DNA from: Bacteroidota bacterium
GTDB taxonomy: Bacteria; Bacteroidota; Bacteroidia; B-17B0; Aurantibacillaceae
DNA length: 64,000 nucleotides
Direction of reading: 5' to 3'
NCBI GenBank assembly: GCA_947450025.1
Contig: CANFTW010000013.1
Location: 33,665 to 97,664, forward strand
The notes under the pieces were generated by a model. It had not been told where the DNA came from. It was given only the letters and a program-made list of their open reading frames with translations, and ran no database searches. Shown in pieces: positions 10,996 through 20,373 of the stretch. Position 1 is the first letter of the stretch. Every line of letters starts with the position of its first letter. The translations under genes and the position numbers were made by a program.

Positions 10996-11982
10996 ATCGT
11001 AAAAATTGCCAACATAGAATTAGGAGAATTTCCTTTATTACTTGCACCAATGGAAGATGTGAGTGATCCTCCATTTAGATTTGTATGTAAAAAATATGGT
11101 GCTGATTTAATGTATACCGAATTCATTAGTAGTGAAGGTTTAATTAGAGATGCCATTAAAAGCCGTAAGAAATTAGATATTTTTGATTACGAGAAACCAA
11201 TAGGTATTCAAATTTTTGGTGGCGACGAAGAAGCCATGGCTATGTCAGCAAAAATTGTAGATGCAACTCAACCAGATTTATTAGATATTAACTTTGGTTG
11301 CCCTGTAAAGAAAGTAGTTTGCAAGGGAGCGGGGGCTGGCGTTTTAAAAGATGTGGATTTAATGGTGCGTTTAACCAAAGCTGTAGTAAAATCAACTAAT
11401 TTACCTGTAACGGTTAAAACTAGATTAGGCTGGGATGAAAGCATGATTAACATTATGGAAGTGGCAGAGCGTTTGCAAGATGTTGGTATTAAAGCTTTAA
11501 CTGTTCATGGCCGAACGCGTGCCCAAATGTATAAAGGTCATTCAAACTGGGAACCTATTGCTGCTGTAAAAAATAATCCTCGTATCCATATTCCAATCTT
11601 TGGCAATGGAGATATTGATTCGCCGGAAAAAGCGGTAGAATATAAAAATAAATACGGGCTAGATGGCATAATGATTGGACGCGCAAGCATTGGTTATCCT
11701 TGGATTTTTAATGAAATTAAATATTTTATGAAAACAGGAGAACATTTAGCAAAACCAACGATTGAAAATAGAGTAGAAGTAGCGCTTGCTCATTTTGAAA
11801 AATCTATTGAGTGGAAAGGTCCTAAATTAGGTGTGTTAGAAATGCGTCCACACTATTCAAATTACTTTAAAGGTATTAATCATTTTAAAGATACTCGCAT
11901 GAAGCTTGTAACCACTGATCATATTGATGAAATAAAAGCGATATTATTATCTATCCCTGAAAAGCATAAAAGCATTGATTAA
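10996..11982 (+). CDS. dusB: tRNA-dihydrouridine synthase, probably starting at non-canonical ATC (10996) or ATT (11005)
   Basis: 'LLLAPMEDVSDPPFRFVC', 'DINFGCPVKKVVCKGAGAGVL', 'VHGRTRAQMYKG', 'DGIMIGRASIGYPWIF'. The first ATG (11050) lies inside the conserved N-terminal LAPMEDV strand; the frame stays open back to the TAA at 10990-10992. Confidence 0.9.
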   Translation: MVKIANIELGEFPLLLAPMEDVSDPPFRFVCKKYGADLMYTEFISSEGLIRDAIKSRKKLDIFDYEKPIGIQIFGGDEEAMAMSAKIVDATQPDLLDINFGCPVKKVVCKGAGAGVLKDVDLMVRLTKAVVKSTNLPVTVKTRLGWDESMINIMEVAERLQDVGIKALTVHGRTRAQMYKGHSNWEPIAAVKNNPRIHIPIFGNGDIDSPEKAVEYKNKYGLDGIMIGRASIGYPWIFNEIKYFMKTGEHLAKPTIENRVEVALAHFEKSIEWKGPKLGVLEMRPHYSNYFKGINHFKDTRMKLVTTDHIDEIKAILLSIPEKHKSID

Positions 11983-12017
11983 AAAAAGCCTGACCAAAAT
12001 TGGTCAGGCTTTTTTTA
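11981..12017. terminator. Bidirectional terminator between convergent dus and valS
   Basis: AAAAAAAGCCTGACCAAAATTGGTCAGGCTTTTTTT near-perfect palindrome. Confidence 0.85.
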
Positions 12018-12028
12018 TGAAATATTAA

Positions 12029-14671
12029 TTAATTTAATACAGCCAACTGCTCTTCTAAGGTTTTAATTTTAGATAAAGTATCACTTTCTTTTTTACGTTC
12101 AACTTCAATAATTTCAGGTTTAGCATTAGCAACAAATTTTTCATTAGCCAATTTCTTTTGAACCGATTGCAAAAAACCTATATTGTATTCCAACTCTTTC
12201 GTTAAACGCTCAATTTCATCTTCCTTATTAAGGTTCATAGCTAAAGGAATATAAAACTCAGTTGTTTTAATTTGAAAAGAAAATGCGCCTTCTACTTTAT
12301 CCTTTGTATAAGAAAAAGACGATAAGTTAGCTAACTTAATAATTGTACTATCAAAATATGAACGAGTAGCTTCTGATTTTTCAATCACTTCTAATTTTTC
12401 TTTAGGCGATAATTGTTTTTGAGCGCGAACATTTCGAACCATGGCTACTAACTCTTTACTTACCTCAAACTCTGCTAATTGTTTTTTATCTATTTCACCC
12501 TTAACAGATGGCCATTCCGCAACAATCACACAATCTTTAGCGTCACGTTCATTAACTAAATGCCAAATTTCTTCTGTAATAAATGGCATCCAAGGATGCA
12601 TAATTTTTAATAATGATTCTAAATAACCTATCGTTGCATCATAAGTAACTTTGTCAATTGGTAAAGATTTACCATTAATAAATTCAGGTTTAATCGCCTC
12701 TAAATACCAAGCACAGAAATCATCCCAAACTAGTTTATATGTAGTCATTAAGGCATCGCTCATTCTGTATTTAGAATAGTGATCATTGATGATTTCTAAT
12801 TGCTCAGATAATTTATTATCAAACCAGGTAATAGCAGCATTTGATGATTCAGGTTGTTCTACATTTCCAACTTCAAAACCTTTTATTAAACGGAAAGCAT
12901 TCCATACTTTATTTGCAAAATTACGTCCTTGCTCACAGTAACTTTCATCAAACATTAAATCGTTACCAGCTGGTGAACATAATAACATCCCTACACGCAC
13001 ACCATCTGCTCCGTACTTTTCAATTAAGTCCAATGGGTCGGGCGAGTTGCCTAAACTTTTACTCATCTTGCGACCTAACTTGTCTCTTACAATACCTGTT
13101 AAGTATACATTGCTAAATGGTTTTTCTTGCATCCATTCATAACCAGCAATAGCCATACGCGCTACCCAGAAGAATAAAATTTCTGGTGCTGTTACTAAAT
13201 CATTAGTAGGGTAGTAGTAATTTAAATCGGCATTAGCATTGGCTTTACCGTTTCTAATAACTGCTGGATCAAATACCGTTATTGGCCATAACCACGATGA
13301 GAACCAAGTATCTAACACATCTTCATCTTGTGTAATGTTTTCAATTCTTAAATCTGAATTCTTAATTTTTAATTTCTCAACAGCTTCTTCTTTTGTTTTG
13401 CAAATAACCGTATTTCCTTGTCCATCATACCAAGCTGGTATTCTTTGTCCCCACCATAACTGACGGCTAATACACCAATCGTGTACATTTTCCATCCAGT
13501 GTTTGTAGGTATTAATGAATTTTTCAGGAATTAATTTAATCTCACCATTTACTACATTTTCTAAAGCTGGTTTACTAACATTCTCCATCTTTAAAAACCA
13601 TTGCATACTTAAGCGTGGCTCTATCACAGCATTTGTTCTTTCGCTATAACCAACTTTGTTTTTAATATCTTCAATTTTTACAACTAAACCTAGCTCTTCT
13701 AAATCTTTGATGATTTGTTTACGACACGCAAAACGATCTAAACCAACATAAGCACCAGCCGCTTCTGAAATTGTTCCATTAGAATTTAAAACATCAATGG
13801 TTTGTAATTTATGTTTTTGCCCTAAGTTAAAGTCGTTGATATCGTGAGCTGGTGTTACTTTTAAAGTACCTGTACCAAATTCTTTATCAACATATTCATC
13901 AAAAATAATAGGTACCACACGATTCACAATAGGTACAATGACTTGTTTGCCTTTTAAATGTGCGTACCGTTCGTCTGTTGGGTTCACACACACTGCAGTA
14001 TCGCCCATAATAGTTTCAGGACGAGTTGTCGCAACAGTCATGAATTCATTAGAATCTTGTATTTGATATTTAACGTATATCAATTTACTTTGAGCTTCTT
14101 TGTGAATAACCTCTTCATCACTAACTGCTGTTAACCCTTGAGGATCCCAGTTTACCATACGAACACCACGATAAATATGTCCTTTATTATATAAATCTAT
14201 AAACACATCTATTACCGCTTCGCTCATCGGTTCATCCATTGTAAAGCGAGTTCTATCCCAATCACAGCTTGCGCCAAGCTTTTTCAATTGTTCTAAAATA
14301 ATTCCACCATATTTTTCTTTCCAACCCCAAGCATGTTTCAAGAAATCCTCTCTACTTAAATCTGCTTTGTTAATGCCTTGTTCCTTTAATAAGGCTACTA
14401 CTTTTGCTTCGGTTGCTATACTAGCATGATCGGTTCCTGGAACCCAACAGGCATTAAAACCTAGCATACGTGCACGACGAATCAATACATCTTGGATGGT
14501 GTTATTTAACATATGCCCCATGTGTAAAACCCCTGTAACGTTTGGAGGAGGGATAACAATGGTATATGGAGTCCGATGATCGGGGGTTGATTTAAAGAAT
14601 TTATTATCTAACCAGTACTTGTACCAAGTTTGTTCTGCTTGAGCAGAATTATATGTTTTTGCGATTTCCAT
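12029..14671 (-). CDS. valS: Valine--tRNA ligase
   Basis: 'PPPNVTGVLHMGHMLNNTIQDVLIR', 'GRKMSKSLGNSPDPLDLI', C-terminal coiled coil. Confidence 0.97.
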   Translation of the reverse strand: MEIAKTYNSAQAEQTWYKYWLDNKFFKSTPDHRTPYTIVIPPPNVTGVLHMGHMLNNTIQDVLIRRARMLGFNACWVPGTDHASIATEAKVVALLKEQGINKADLSREDFLKHAWGWKEKYGGIILEQLKKLGASCDWDRTRFTMDEPMSEAVIDVFIDLYNKGHIYRGVRMVNWDPQGLTAVSDEEVIHKEAQSKLIYVKYQIQDSNEFMTVATTRPETIMGDTAVCVNPTDERYAHLKGKQVIVPIVNRVVPIIFDEYVDKEFGTGTLKVTPAHDINDFNLGQKHKLQTIDVLNSNGTISEAAGAYVGLDRFACRKQIIKDLEELGLVVKIEDIKNKVGYSERTNAVIEPRLSMQWFLKMENVSKPALENVVNGEIKLIPEKFINTYKHWMENVHDWCISRQLWWGQRIPAWYDGQGNTVICKTKEEAVEKLKIKNSDLRIENITQDEDVLDTWFSSWLWPITVFDPAVIRNGKANANADLNYYYPTNDLVTAPEILFFWVARMAIAGYEWMQEKPFSNVYLTGIVRDKLGRKMSKSLGNSPDPLDLIEKYGADGVRVGMLLCSPAGNDLMFDESYCEQGRNFANKVWNAFRLIKGFEVGNVEQPESSNAAITWFDNKLSEQLEIINDHYSKYRMSDALMTTYKLVWDDFCAWYLEAIKPEFINGKSLPIDKVTYDATIGYLESLLKIMHPWMPFITEEIWHLVNERDAKDCVIVAEWPSVKGEIDKKQLAEFEVSKELVAMVRNVRAQKQLSPKEKLEVIEKSEATRSYFDSTIIKLANLSSFSYTKDKVEGAFSFQIKTTEFYIPLAMNLNKEDEIERLTKELEYNIGFLQSVQKKLANEKFVANAKPEIIEVERKKESDTLSKIKTLEEQLAVLN

Positions 14672-14795
14672 CTATTGTATTAAAAATTTTGTTAAATTTC
14701 GCAAAAATAATCATAGTAAACCATATGCGTGCTATCTTTATGGCACGATATTAGAATTATTTTCGAAACGTAAAAACATTAACAAAATATAAAAT

Positions 14796-15299
14796 ATGAA
14801 AAAATTAATTTATACCCTAGGGTTCGTTGCTTTCTTAAGCACTTTATCAATTGCACAAGATACTCATAGTGCTAACGATGGCCATAATCATGGTGCCGCA
14901 ACAACAGCAACAACTGCTCCAGTAAGTACTGCTGAAATTAAATTTGAAAAAATGGTTCATGATTACGGCGAAATTAAACAAGGCGACAATGGTGAATGTG
15001 TATTTAAATTTAAAAATGTAGGGAAAGAGCCATTGATTATAACTATGTGCCAAGGTTCTTGTGGTTGTACAGTGCCTCAATGTCCAAAAGATCCAATTTT
15101 ACCTGGTAAATCTGGTGAAATTAAAGTAAAGTATGATTCAAATCGTGTAGGACCTATCAGTAAATCTGTATCTGTTCAATCTAACTCTAAAACTGGTACA
15201 CAAACTTTACAAATCAAAGGTAATATATCAGCAAAACCTGTAGAGGAGGCTTTTCCAACAAACTCTCCATCACAAGGAGCTCCATTAGAGAAAAAATAA
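14796..15299 (+). CDS. DUF1573 domain exported protein (copy 1)
   Basis: Signal peptide, His-containing linker, 'HDYGEIKQGDNGECVFKFKNVGKEPLIIT..CGCTVPQ'. Confidence 0.88.
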   Translation: MKKLIYTLGFVAFLSTLSIAQDTHSANDGHNHGAATTATTAPVSTAEIKFEKMVHDYGEIKQGDNGECVFKFKNVGKEPLIITMCQGSCGCTVPQCPKDPILPGKSGEIKVKYDSNRVGPISKSVSVQSNSKTGTQTLQIKGNISAKPVEEAFPTNSPSQGAPLEKK

Positions 15300-15322
15300 T
15301 TAATTATTAAACCATACCCAAT

Positions 15323-15778
15323 ATGAAAAAAGTATTAGCAGCAGTAGCATTATTCTTAGGATTAGGATTTGCATCAAACGCTCAAGAAGGAGGATCTGTA
15401 GTTCCTAGTATCGATCCAAACGCAGCAGAAATGAAATTTGAAACTGAAGTTTTAGATTACGGAACTGTAAAATTTGATGCAAATGGTGTTCGTGAATTTA
15501 AAATTAAAAATGTTGGAAAATCTCCTTTAACCATTTCAAACGTTCAAGGACAATGTGGATGTACATCGACTACTATTGATGGAAAACCAGGTTGGCCACA
15601 AGAACCAATTTTACCAGGAAAATCAGCAACTATCCGAGTAAAATATGACACTAAACGTCCTGGACCTTTCGAAAAAAATGTAACCATTACTTCAAATTCA
15701 AAAGAACCAAGTAAAGTGGTTAAAATTAAAGGAGTGGTTGAAGCAGCTCCTGCAGCTCCAACAACAGATGCAAAATAA
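15323..15778 (+). CDS. DUF1573 domain exported protein (copy 2)
   Basis: 'LDYGTVKFDANGVREFKIKNVGKSPLTISNVQGQCGCTS'. Confidence 0.88.
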   Translation: MKKVLAAVALFLGLGFASNAQEGGSVVPSIDPNAAEMKFETEVLDYGTVKFDANGVREFKIKNVGKSPLTISNVQGQCGCTSTTIDGKPGWPQEPILPGKSATIRVKYDTKRPGPFEKNVTITSNSKEPSKVVKIKGVVEAAPAAPTTDAK

Positions 15779-15779
15779 G

Positions 15780-16178
15780 ATGATTTTTTTATTAAAAAAC
15801 CCTTCTAATTTTAGAGGGGTTTTTTATTTTATATTATCTATAATCTTATTGACGCTTAATAGTCAAGCGCAATTAAAATTTAAAGACACTAAGAAAAATT
15901 TCGGTTTTGTTAAAAAAGGTGAGGTAGTGAAAATCATATTTGAATATAAAAATATTGGAAACAAACCAATCATTATTAATGATGCTAAAGCAGAGTGCTC
16001 CTGTACAACTATTGAATACACCAAACAACCTATCTCACCAAATCAAACAGGGATTGTAACCGTTTTATTTGATACCAAATCTGTTTATGACCGTCAAGAA
16101 AGAGCTATTGAATTGTTTTCAAATTCTATCAATAGTACACAAAAATTAAAATTTAAAGGGGTGGTTTTAAATAAGTAG
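15780..16178 (+). CDS. DUF1573 domain exported protein (copy 3)
   Basis: 'FGFVKKGEVVKIIFEYKNIGNKPIIINDAKAECSCTTIEY'; listed ORF starts at 15738 inside copy 2, but the ATG at 15780 is in frame and better placed for the signal peptide. Confidence 0.8.
   Translation: MIFLLKNPSNFRGVFYFILSIILLTLNSQAQLKFKDTKKNFGFVKKGEVVKIIFEYKNIGNKPIIINDAKAECSCTTIEYTKQPISPNQTGIVTVLFDTKSVYDRQERAIELFSNSINSTQKLKFKGVVLNK
15794..15825 (+). terminator. Terminator-like hairpin overlapping the 5' coding part of DUF1573 copy 3
   Basis: AAAAAACCCTTCT-AATTTT-AGAGGGGTTTTTT, one mismatch in the stem, T-rich 3' side. Confidence 0.6.
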
Positions 16179-16246
16179 TTTTAGCTAGTTTATATTCACA
16201 AAATTAAAATAGCACTTATTCAAGCTATTTTAGATATTTGTAATTC

Positions 16247-16672
16247 ATGAATCACTCAATTAAAATTGATATATCAACTATAGATGCACATCAAAATGCA
16301 GCTAAACAATTAATTGAATTTGCTAAAGGTCAGCGAGTATTCTTATTTGATGCGCCAATGGGATCTGGAAAAACAACATTTATAAAATCACTATGTAGTT
16401 TTTTAGGTGTAAGTGATACAATGAGTAGTCCCACATATTCTATTGTAAATGAATATGATACAAATAATACGTATAAGATTTTTCATTTTGATTTATATCG
16501 AATCAAATCATCTGAAGAATTATTTGAATTAGGTTTTGAAGACTATTTAAATTCTAACCATTTTTTGTTCATTGAATGGCCGGATTTAGCCATTCCTTAT
16601 TTAGATTCATACCTGAGAATAATCATACAATCAGAAAACAATAATCGTTATCTTTGCGCCGAATTTATTTAA
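16247..16672 (+). CDS. tsaE: tRNA threonylcarbamoyladenosine biosynthesis ATPase TsaE
   Basis: 'DAPMGSGKTTFIKSLCSFLG', 'SSPTYSIVNEYD', 'HFDLYRIKSSEELFELGFEDYL', 'FIEWPD'. Confidence 0.95.
   Translation: MNHSIKIDISTIDAHQNAAKQLIEFAKGQRVFLFDAPMGSGKTTFIKSLCSFLGVSDTMSSPTYSIVNEYDTNNTYKIFHFDLYRIKSSEELFELGFEDYLNSNHFLFIEWPDLAIPYLDSYLRIIIQSENNNRYLCAEFI
16649..16656 (+). promoter_or_regulatory. Putative -7 promoter box TATCTTTG inside the 3' end of tsaE
   Basis: Exact TAnnTTTG match 24 nt upstream of the ATG at 16680. Confidence 0.35.
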
Positions 16673-16679
16673 ACGCATC

Positions 16680-17528
16680 ATGAAAATTTGCTATTTACTT
16701 TTATTATCTGTTATATCTTTTGTTTCTGTTTGTCAAACTGAATCCGCTCCATCACAAACTATTCAACCAATCACCAAAAAATTCATGAAAGGTAACTTAT
16801 ATTTTTCATGGGGCTATACACGTTGTTGGTATAGTAAAAGCGATATACATTTTGTTGATCATTCAAATAAGTATCATCCTGCAACTGGAAGGTATAATGA
16901 TTACGATTTTACGATATATAATGCTAAAGCCGTTGATAGGCCAGACTTTGATGCGATTAAAGATGTTGTAAATATTACTATTCCTCAATTTGTAGTACAT
17001 GCAGGCTACTATTTTAATAATAAAAAGGATTTAGGGATTGAAATAAGCTATGACCATGCTAAATATGTGGTTAATAATTATCAAAAAGTACATATTAAAG
17101 GAAATTTCAACGGTAATTATGTTGATCAAGACACTATTTTAGACCCAAATAATCTTGTGCATTTTGAACATACGGATGGAGCAAACTTCTGGATGATTAA
17201 TTTACTAAAACGTTGGAAATTATATGAACCTTCAAAAAATTTCAATGCAGGATTTGTTGTTAAACCTGGCGCAGGTATTGTCTATCCTAGAACAGACGTG
17301 ACCATGTTTGGAGAACGCTTAAATAACAATTGGCATTTAGCAGGTTGGATTGTAGGCATTGAAGCAGGATTTCGCGCAGAGTTTTTAAAACACGGTGTAT
17401 TTGAATTTACTGGAAAAGGAGTTTATGCCGACTATAGAAAATGTTTAGTATTAGGCAAAGGAAACGGTTCTGCAAATCATCATTTTTTTGCTACACAATT
17501 AACAATGACTTTAGGGGTGATGTTTTAA
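16680..17528 (+). CDS. Exported outer-membrane beta-barrel-like hypothetical protein
   Basis: Signal peptide, repeated aromatic beta strands, terminal 'TMTLGVMF'. Confidence 0.65.
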   Translation: MKICYLLLLSVISFVSVCQTESAPSQTIQPITKKFMKGNLYFSWGYTRCWYSKSDIHFVDHSNKYHPATGRYNDYDFTIYNAKAVDRPDFDAIKDVVNITIPQFVVHAGYYFNNKKDLGIEISYDHAKYVVNNYQKVHIKGNFNGNYVDQDTILDPNNLVHFEHTDGANFWMINLLKRWKLYEPSKNFNAGFVVKPGAGIVYPRTDVTMFGERLNNNWHLAGWIVGIEAGFRAEFLKHGVFEFTGKGVYADYRKCLVLGKGNGSANHHFFATQLTMTLGVMF

Positions 17529-18040
17529 AATCCAATTTTACCTTTATTTTCCTCAAAACTTTTCTTCATTCCAAGCATTTTAATAGCTGTTACTGCCGCT
17601 TCGTCTCCTTTATTTCCGTGCTTTCCACCAGTTCTATCATCAGCTTGCTCTTGGGTATTAACAGTTAATACTCCAAAAATAAAAGGCATATTGTATTTTA
17701 AATTTAAGTTTGTGATACCTTTTGCCACAGCGTCACAAATAAAATCAAAATGTTTAGTATCACCTTGAATGACGCAACCAATACAAATAACAGCGTCTAC
17801 TTGACTTAATTCTGCCATATATTGAGCTCCTAGAGTCAATTCAAAAGCCCCTGGAACTGTTTTTGTAAGAATATTCTCTGCTTTTGCACCATGTTTTACT
17901 AATGTATCATAAGCCCCTTGCATTAAAGCATGAGTAGTTTTATGATTCCATTCTGCCCAAACAATTCCAAATTTCATATCGGCAGCATTTGGGATATCAG
18001 AACCCTCAAACGTGGATAAGTTTTTTAATTCACTTGCCAT
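17525..18040 (-). CDS. ribH: 6,7-dimethyl-8-ribityllumazine synthase
   Basis: '[15 protein letters not shown]', '[27 protein letters not shown]', '[27 protein letters not shown]'. Confidence 0.96.
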   Translation of the reverse strand: MASELKNLSTFEGSDIPNAADMKFGIVWAEWNHKTTHALMQGAYDTLVKHGAKAENILTKTVPGAFELTLGAQYMAELSQVDAVICIGCVIQGDTKHFDFICDAVAKGITNLNLKYNMPFIFGVLTVNTQEQADDRTGGKHGNKGDEAAVTAIKMLGMKKSFEENKGKIGF

Positions 18041-18060
18041 ATTATATTTTTTAAAACAAA

Positions 18061-18086
18061 AAAAGGTGACTCAGCATCACCTTTTT
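18061..18086 (-). terminator. Terminator-like hairpin between the TPR gene and ribH
   Basis: AAAAGGTGACTCAGCATCACCTTTTT. Confidence 0.65.
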
Positions 18087-18105
18087 GTTATTAAATTCAT
18101 GTTAA

Positions 18106-18864
18106 TTATTGAATGTTTCCTAAAGTTTTTACTCTTGCAATATATTTATCAATTTCACGTGCTTCGGTACTTTTAGGGTATTCATTTTTTAAACGTTCAT
18201 ACGTTGCTAAAGCCTCAGTATAGTTAGCTTTTTGCTCATAGGCAAATGCAGCTTTCTTTAAAAAATAAGGTGTTGTAAATGAATTAGTAGATTGCTCAGC
18301 TGCTTTTAAATAAAATTTAACAGCTTCGTCCATTTTATTTAATTCCATATTTGCGTCACCAATTAATCCCGTTGCAGTAGGCGCAAGCATTTCATCTTTA
18401 ACATCATATTTTTCTAAATATTCAATCGCTTCAGCAAATTTACCTGTACGTAATAAACATACACCAGCATAATAATTAGCAACTCTACCAGTTTTTGTAG
18501 AACCATAATTTTCAGCTATATCTTTAAAGCCCATCATGGTTTTTTGACCCTCTGATGATTGAACATTAATGCCTCCGTTCAAAGCCACTAAAAAGCTATC
18601 TTTTTCAAAATAAGTTTGAGCATAAAATGATTCATTACTTGCTTCTTGCTCTTGACCTGGTAACCAATAAAATTTGTAAAAACTGAAAATAGCAACAATG
18701 GCTAAAATAGCACCACCACCATATGTAATTGCTTTTTTATTTTTCTCGTAAAAGAACTCCAAGCCCGCTAAATCCATCTCTTTTGAAGATGATTTTTTAG
18801 CTGATTTTGTTTCAATATTAGCTTTACTTTCTACGTTTTCTATTTGATCAATTTCTTCAGACAT
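18106..18864 (-). CDS. Tetratricopeptide repeat membrane protein
   Basis: One N-terminal TM helix followed by TPR-like repeats ('YYAGVCLLRTGKFAEAIEYLEKY', 'AFAYEQKANYTEALATYERLKNEYP'). Confidence 0.85.
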   Translation of the reverse strand: MSEEIDQIENVESKANIETKSAKKSSSKEMDLAGLEFFYEKNKKAITYGGGAILAIVAIFSFYKFYWLPGQEQEASNESFYAQTYFEKDSFLVALNGGINVQSSEGQKTMMGFKDIAENYGSTKTGRVANYYAGVCLLRTGKFAEAIEYLEKYDVKDEMLAPTATGLIGDANMELNKMDEAVKFYLKAAEQSTNSFTTPYFLKKAAFAYEQKANYTEALATYERLKNEYPKSTEAREIDKYIARVKTLGNIQ

Positions 18865-18956
18865 ATTAATATTAAAATTTTGAGTGGCGAAGATAAATAA
18901 AATTATCTACTATTAAAAAGAAAAAAGGGGTGTTTTTAACCTTTAAAAGTTAATTA

Positions 18957-19331
18957 CTATTCAGTGATGGCAATATCTTTCACTAAATTTTCTTTATTTC
19001 TTAAAGAAACAGACAATCCACCTTTAACAAGATACGGAGATGGAATATCTAAATCTCTTCCAACAGCGTATACATAATAGGTGCCTTTATAGAAAGAAAT
19101 ACTATAATTTCCACTTGCATCTGCTTGAACATAAGTATCATACAGTTTATAATCATCGCCTGGAAATTCAGTAGCATTAAATTTTACATAAACATAAGCA
19201 TCTGCAATTGGCTTATCATGATGCTTGACAACTCCTTTTAAAGTGGCTTTTCCTCCAGTTTGATTTTTTTTACACGATCCTAAAGAACCTAATAATATAG
19301 TAAGAATAAATAGTTTAGCGATGGTTTTCAT
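18957..19331 (-). CDS. Small lipoprotein with carboxypeptidase-regulatory-like fold
   Basis: Lipobox 'LGSLGSCKK'; 'LKGVVKHHDKPIADAYVYVKF..DASGNYSISFYKGTYYVYAVG'. Confidence 0.7.
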   Translation of the reverse strand: MKTIAKLFILTILLGSLGSCKKNQTGGKATLKGVVKHHDKPIADAYVYVKFNATEFPGDDYKLYDTYVQADASGNYSISFYKGTYYVYAVGRDLDIPSPYLVKGGLSVSLRNKENLVKDIAITE

Positions 19332-19340
19332 AATTTATAT

Positions 19341-20372
19341 TTAATGGATTTCGGAATATCGATAATCAGTTAAAAATTTAGTATCCGTTAATGTTTTTAA
19401 AAAGACAATAATGTCATTTTTTTCTTGAATAGTCATCGTAATACCAGAGGATAACTGTGGATCGAGAGTTGGACTTGACACAATCCCTGAAATATAATGT
19501 GTTAAACATTGATCTAAAGTATAAAAACGGCCATCATGCATATAAGGTGCTGTTTTTTCAATATTTCGTAATGAAGGTGTTTTAAATTTATACTTATCTA
19601 AGGGATTACCTGTAATTCTTGCTCTTCCACTATCGTGTAAAGCAATATTGACACTTAGTCCAATATTTCTAAAATTATAATCGCTGAATAAAGGTTCTTT
19701 ATGGCAAGATGCACATTTTTGGACAAATAAGTTATACCCTGATTGTTCTTGTGTTGTAAAATTATCTTTGCCAGATTTTACATTATCATATTTACTATTA
19801 TAAGAATACATCGTCCCCATAAACTGAGCAATGGCTTTAAAAATACGCTGAGAATTAATCGTATCATTACCATACGCTTTTGTAAATAATTGTCGATACT
19901 TGTTACTAGTGGATAATTTTTGAATAACATTAGACAAAGACTCATTCATTTCCACTGGATTTGTGATGGGACCTAAAGGCATTACTTCTATATTTAAAAT
20001 GCCTCCATCGTGCATGAAATAGGGATTCCAATTTAAATTTTGAATGGCCGGAGCATTACGATTACCTAATAAGCCATTAATTCCATGGCTAAAATCATGA
20101 CCCGAATTTGAAAATGCGGCAAATTGCTGATGACATGAACCACATGAAATAGCGTTATTTGAAGATAGAATAGGGTCATAAAATAAATTTCGACCTAAAG
20201 TAAAGCCATCTAAGGTTAAAGGGTTATTATTGAAATTATAATGAGGAGTAGGCCAACCTGGCGGAATAATTTCTTTGACGCTCTCTGCGGTAACTGCTGG
20301 CTTAATTTCAGGATCAACCGAACATGATACAATAACTACTGCTAAAAAACTTATAAATAATATTTTTTTCAT
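19341..20372 (-). CDS. Di-heme cytochrome c peroxidase / MbnH-like (MauG family)
   Basis: CXXCH 'CGSCHQQF' and 'CASCHKEP', 'LGRNLFYDPILSSNNAISC', 'TPSLRNIEKTAPYMHDGRF'. Confidence 0.9.
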   Translation of the reverse strand: MKKILFISFLAVVIVSCSVDPEIKPAVTAESVKEIIPPGWPTPHYNFNNNPLTLDGFTLGRNLFYDPILSSNNAISCGSCHQQFAAFSNSGHDFSHGINGLLGNRNAPAIQNLNWNPYFMHDGGILNIEVMPLGPITNPVEMNESLSNVIQKLSTSNKYRQLFTKAYGNDTINSQRIFKAIAQFMGTMYSYNSKYDNVKSGKDNFTTQEQSGYNLFVQKCASCHKEPLFSDYNFRNIGLSVNIALHDSGRARITGNPLDKYKFKTPSLRNIEKTAPYMHDGRFYTLDQCLTHYISGIVSSPTLDPQLSSGITMTIQEKNDIIVFLKTLTDTKFLTDYRYSEIH

Positions 20373-20373
20373 G

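Noticed and set aside
12441-13463. Three plus-strand ORFs (12441, 12841, 13239)
   Set aside because: Antisense to valS, no recognisable domains or start context.
14847-15080. 77-aa minus-strand Cys/Thr-rich ORF
   Set aside because: Antisense to DUF1573 copy 1; the CCCCC run is the complement of an Ala/Thr codon run.
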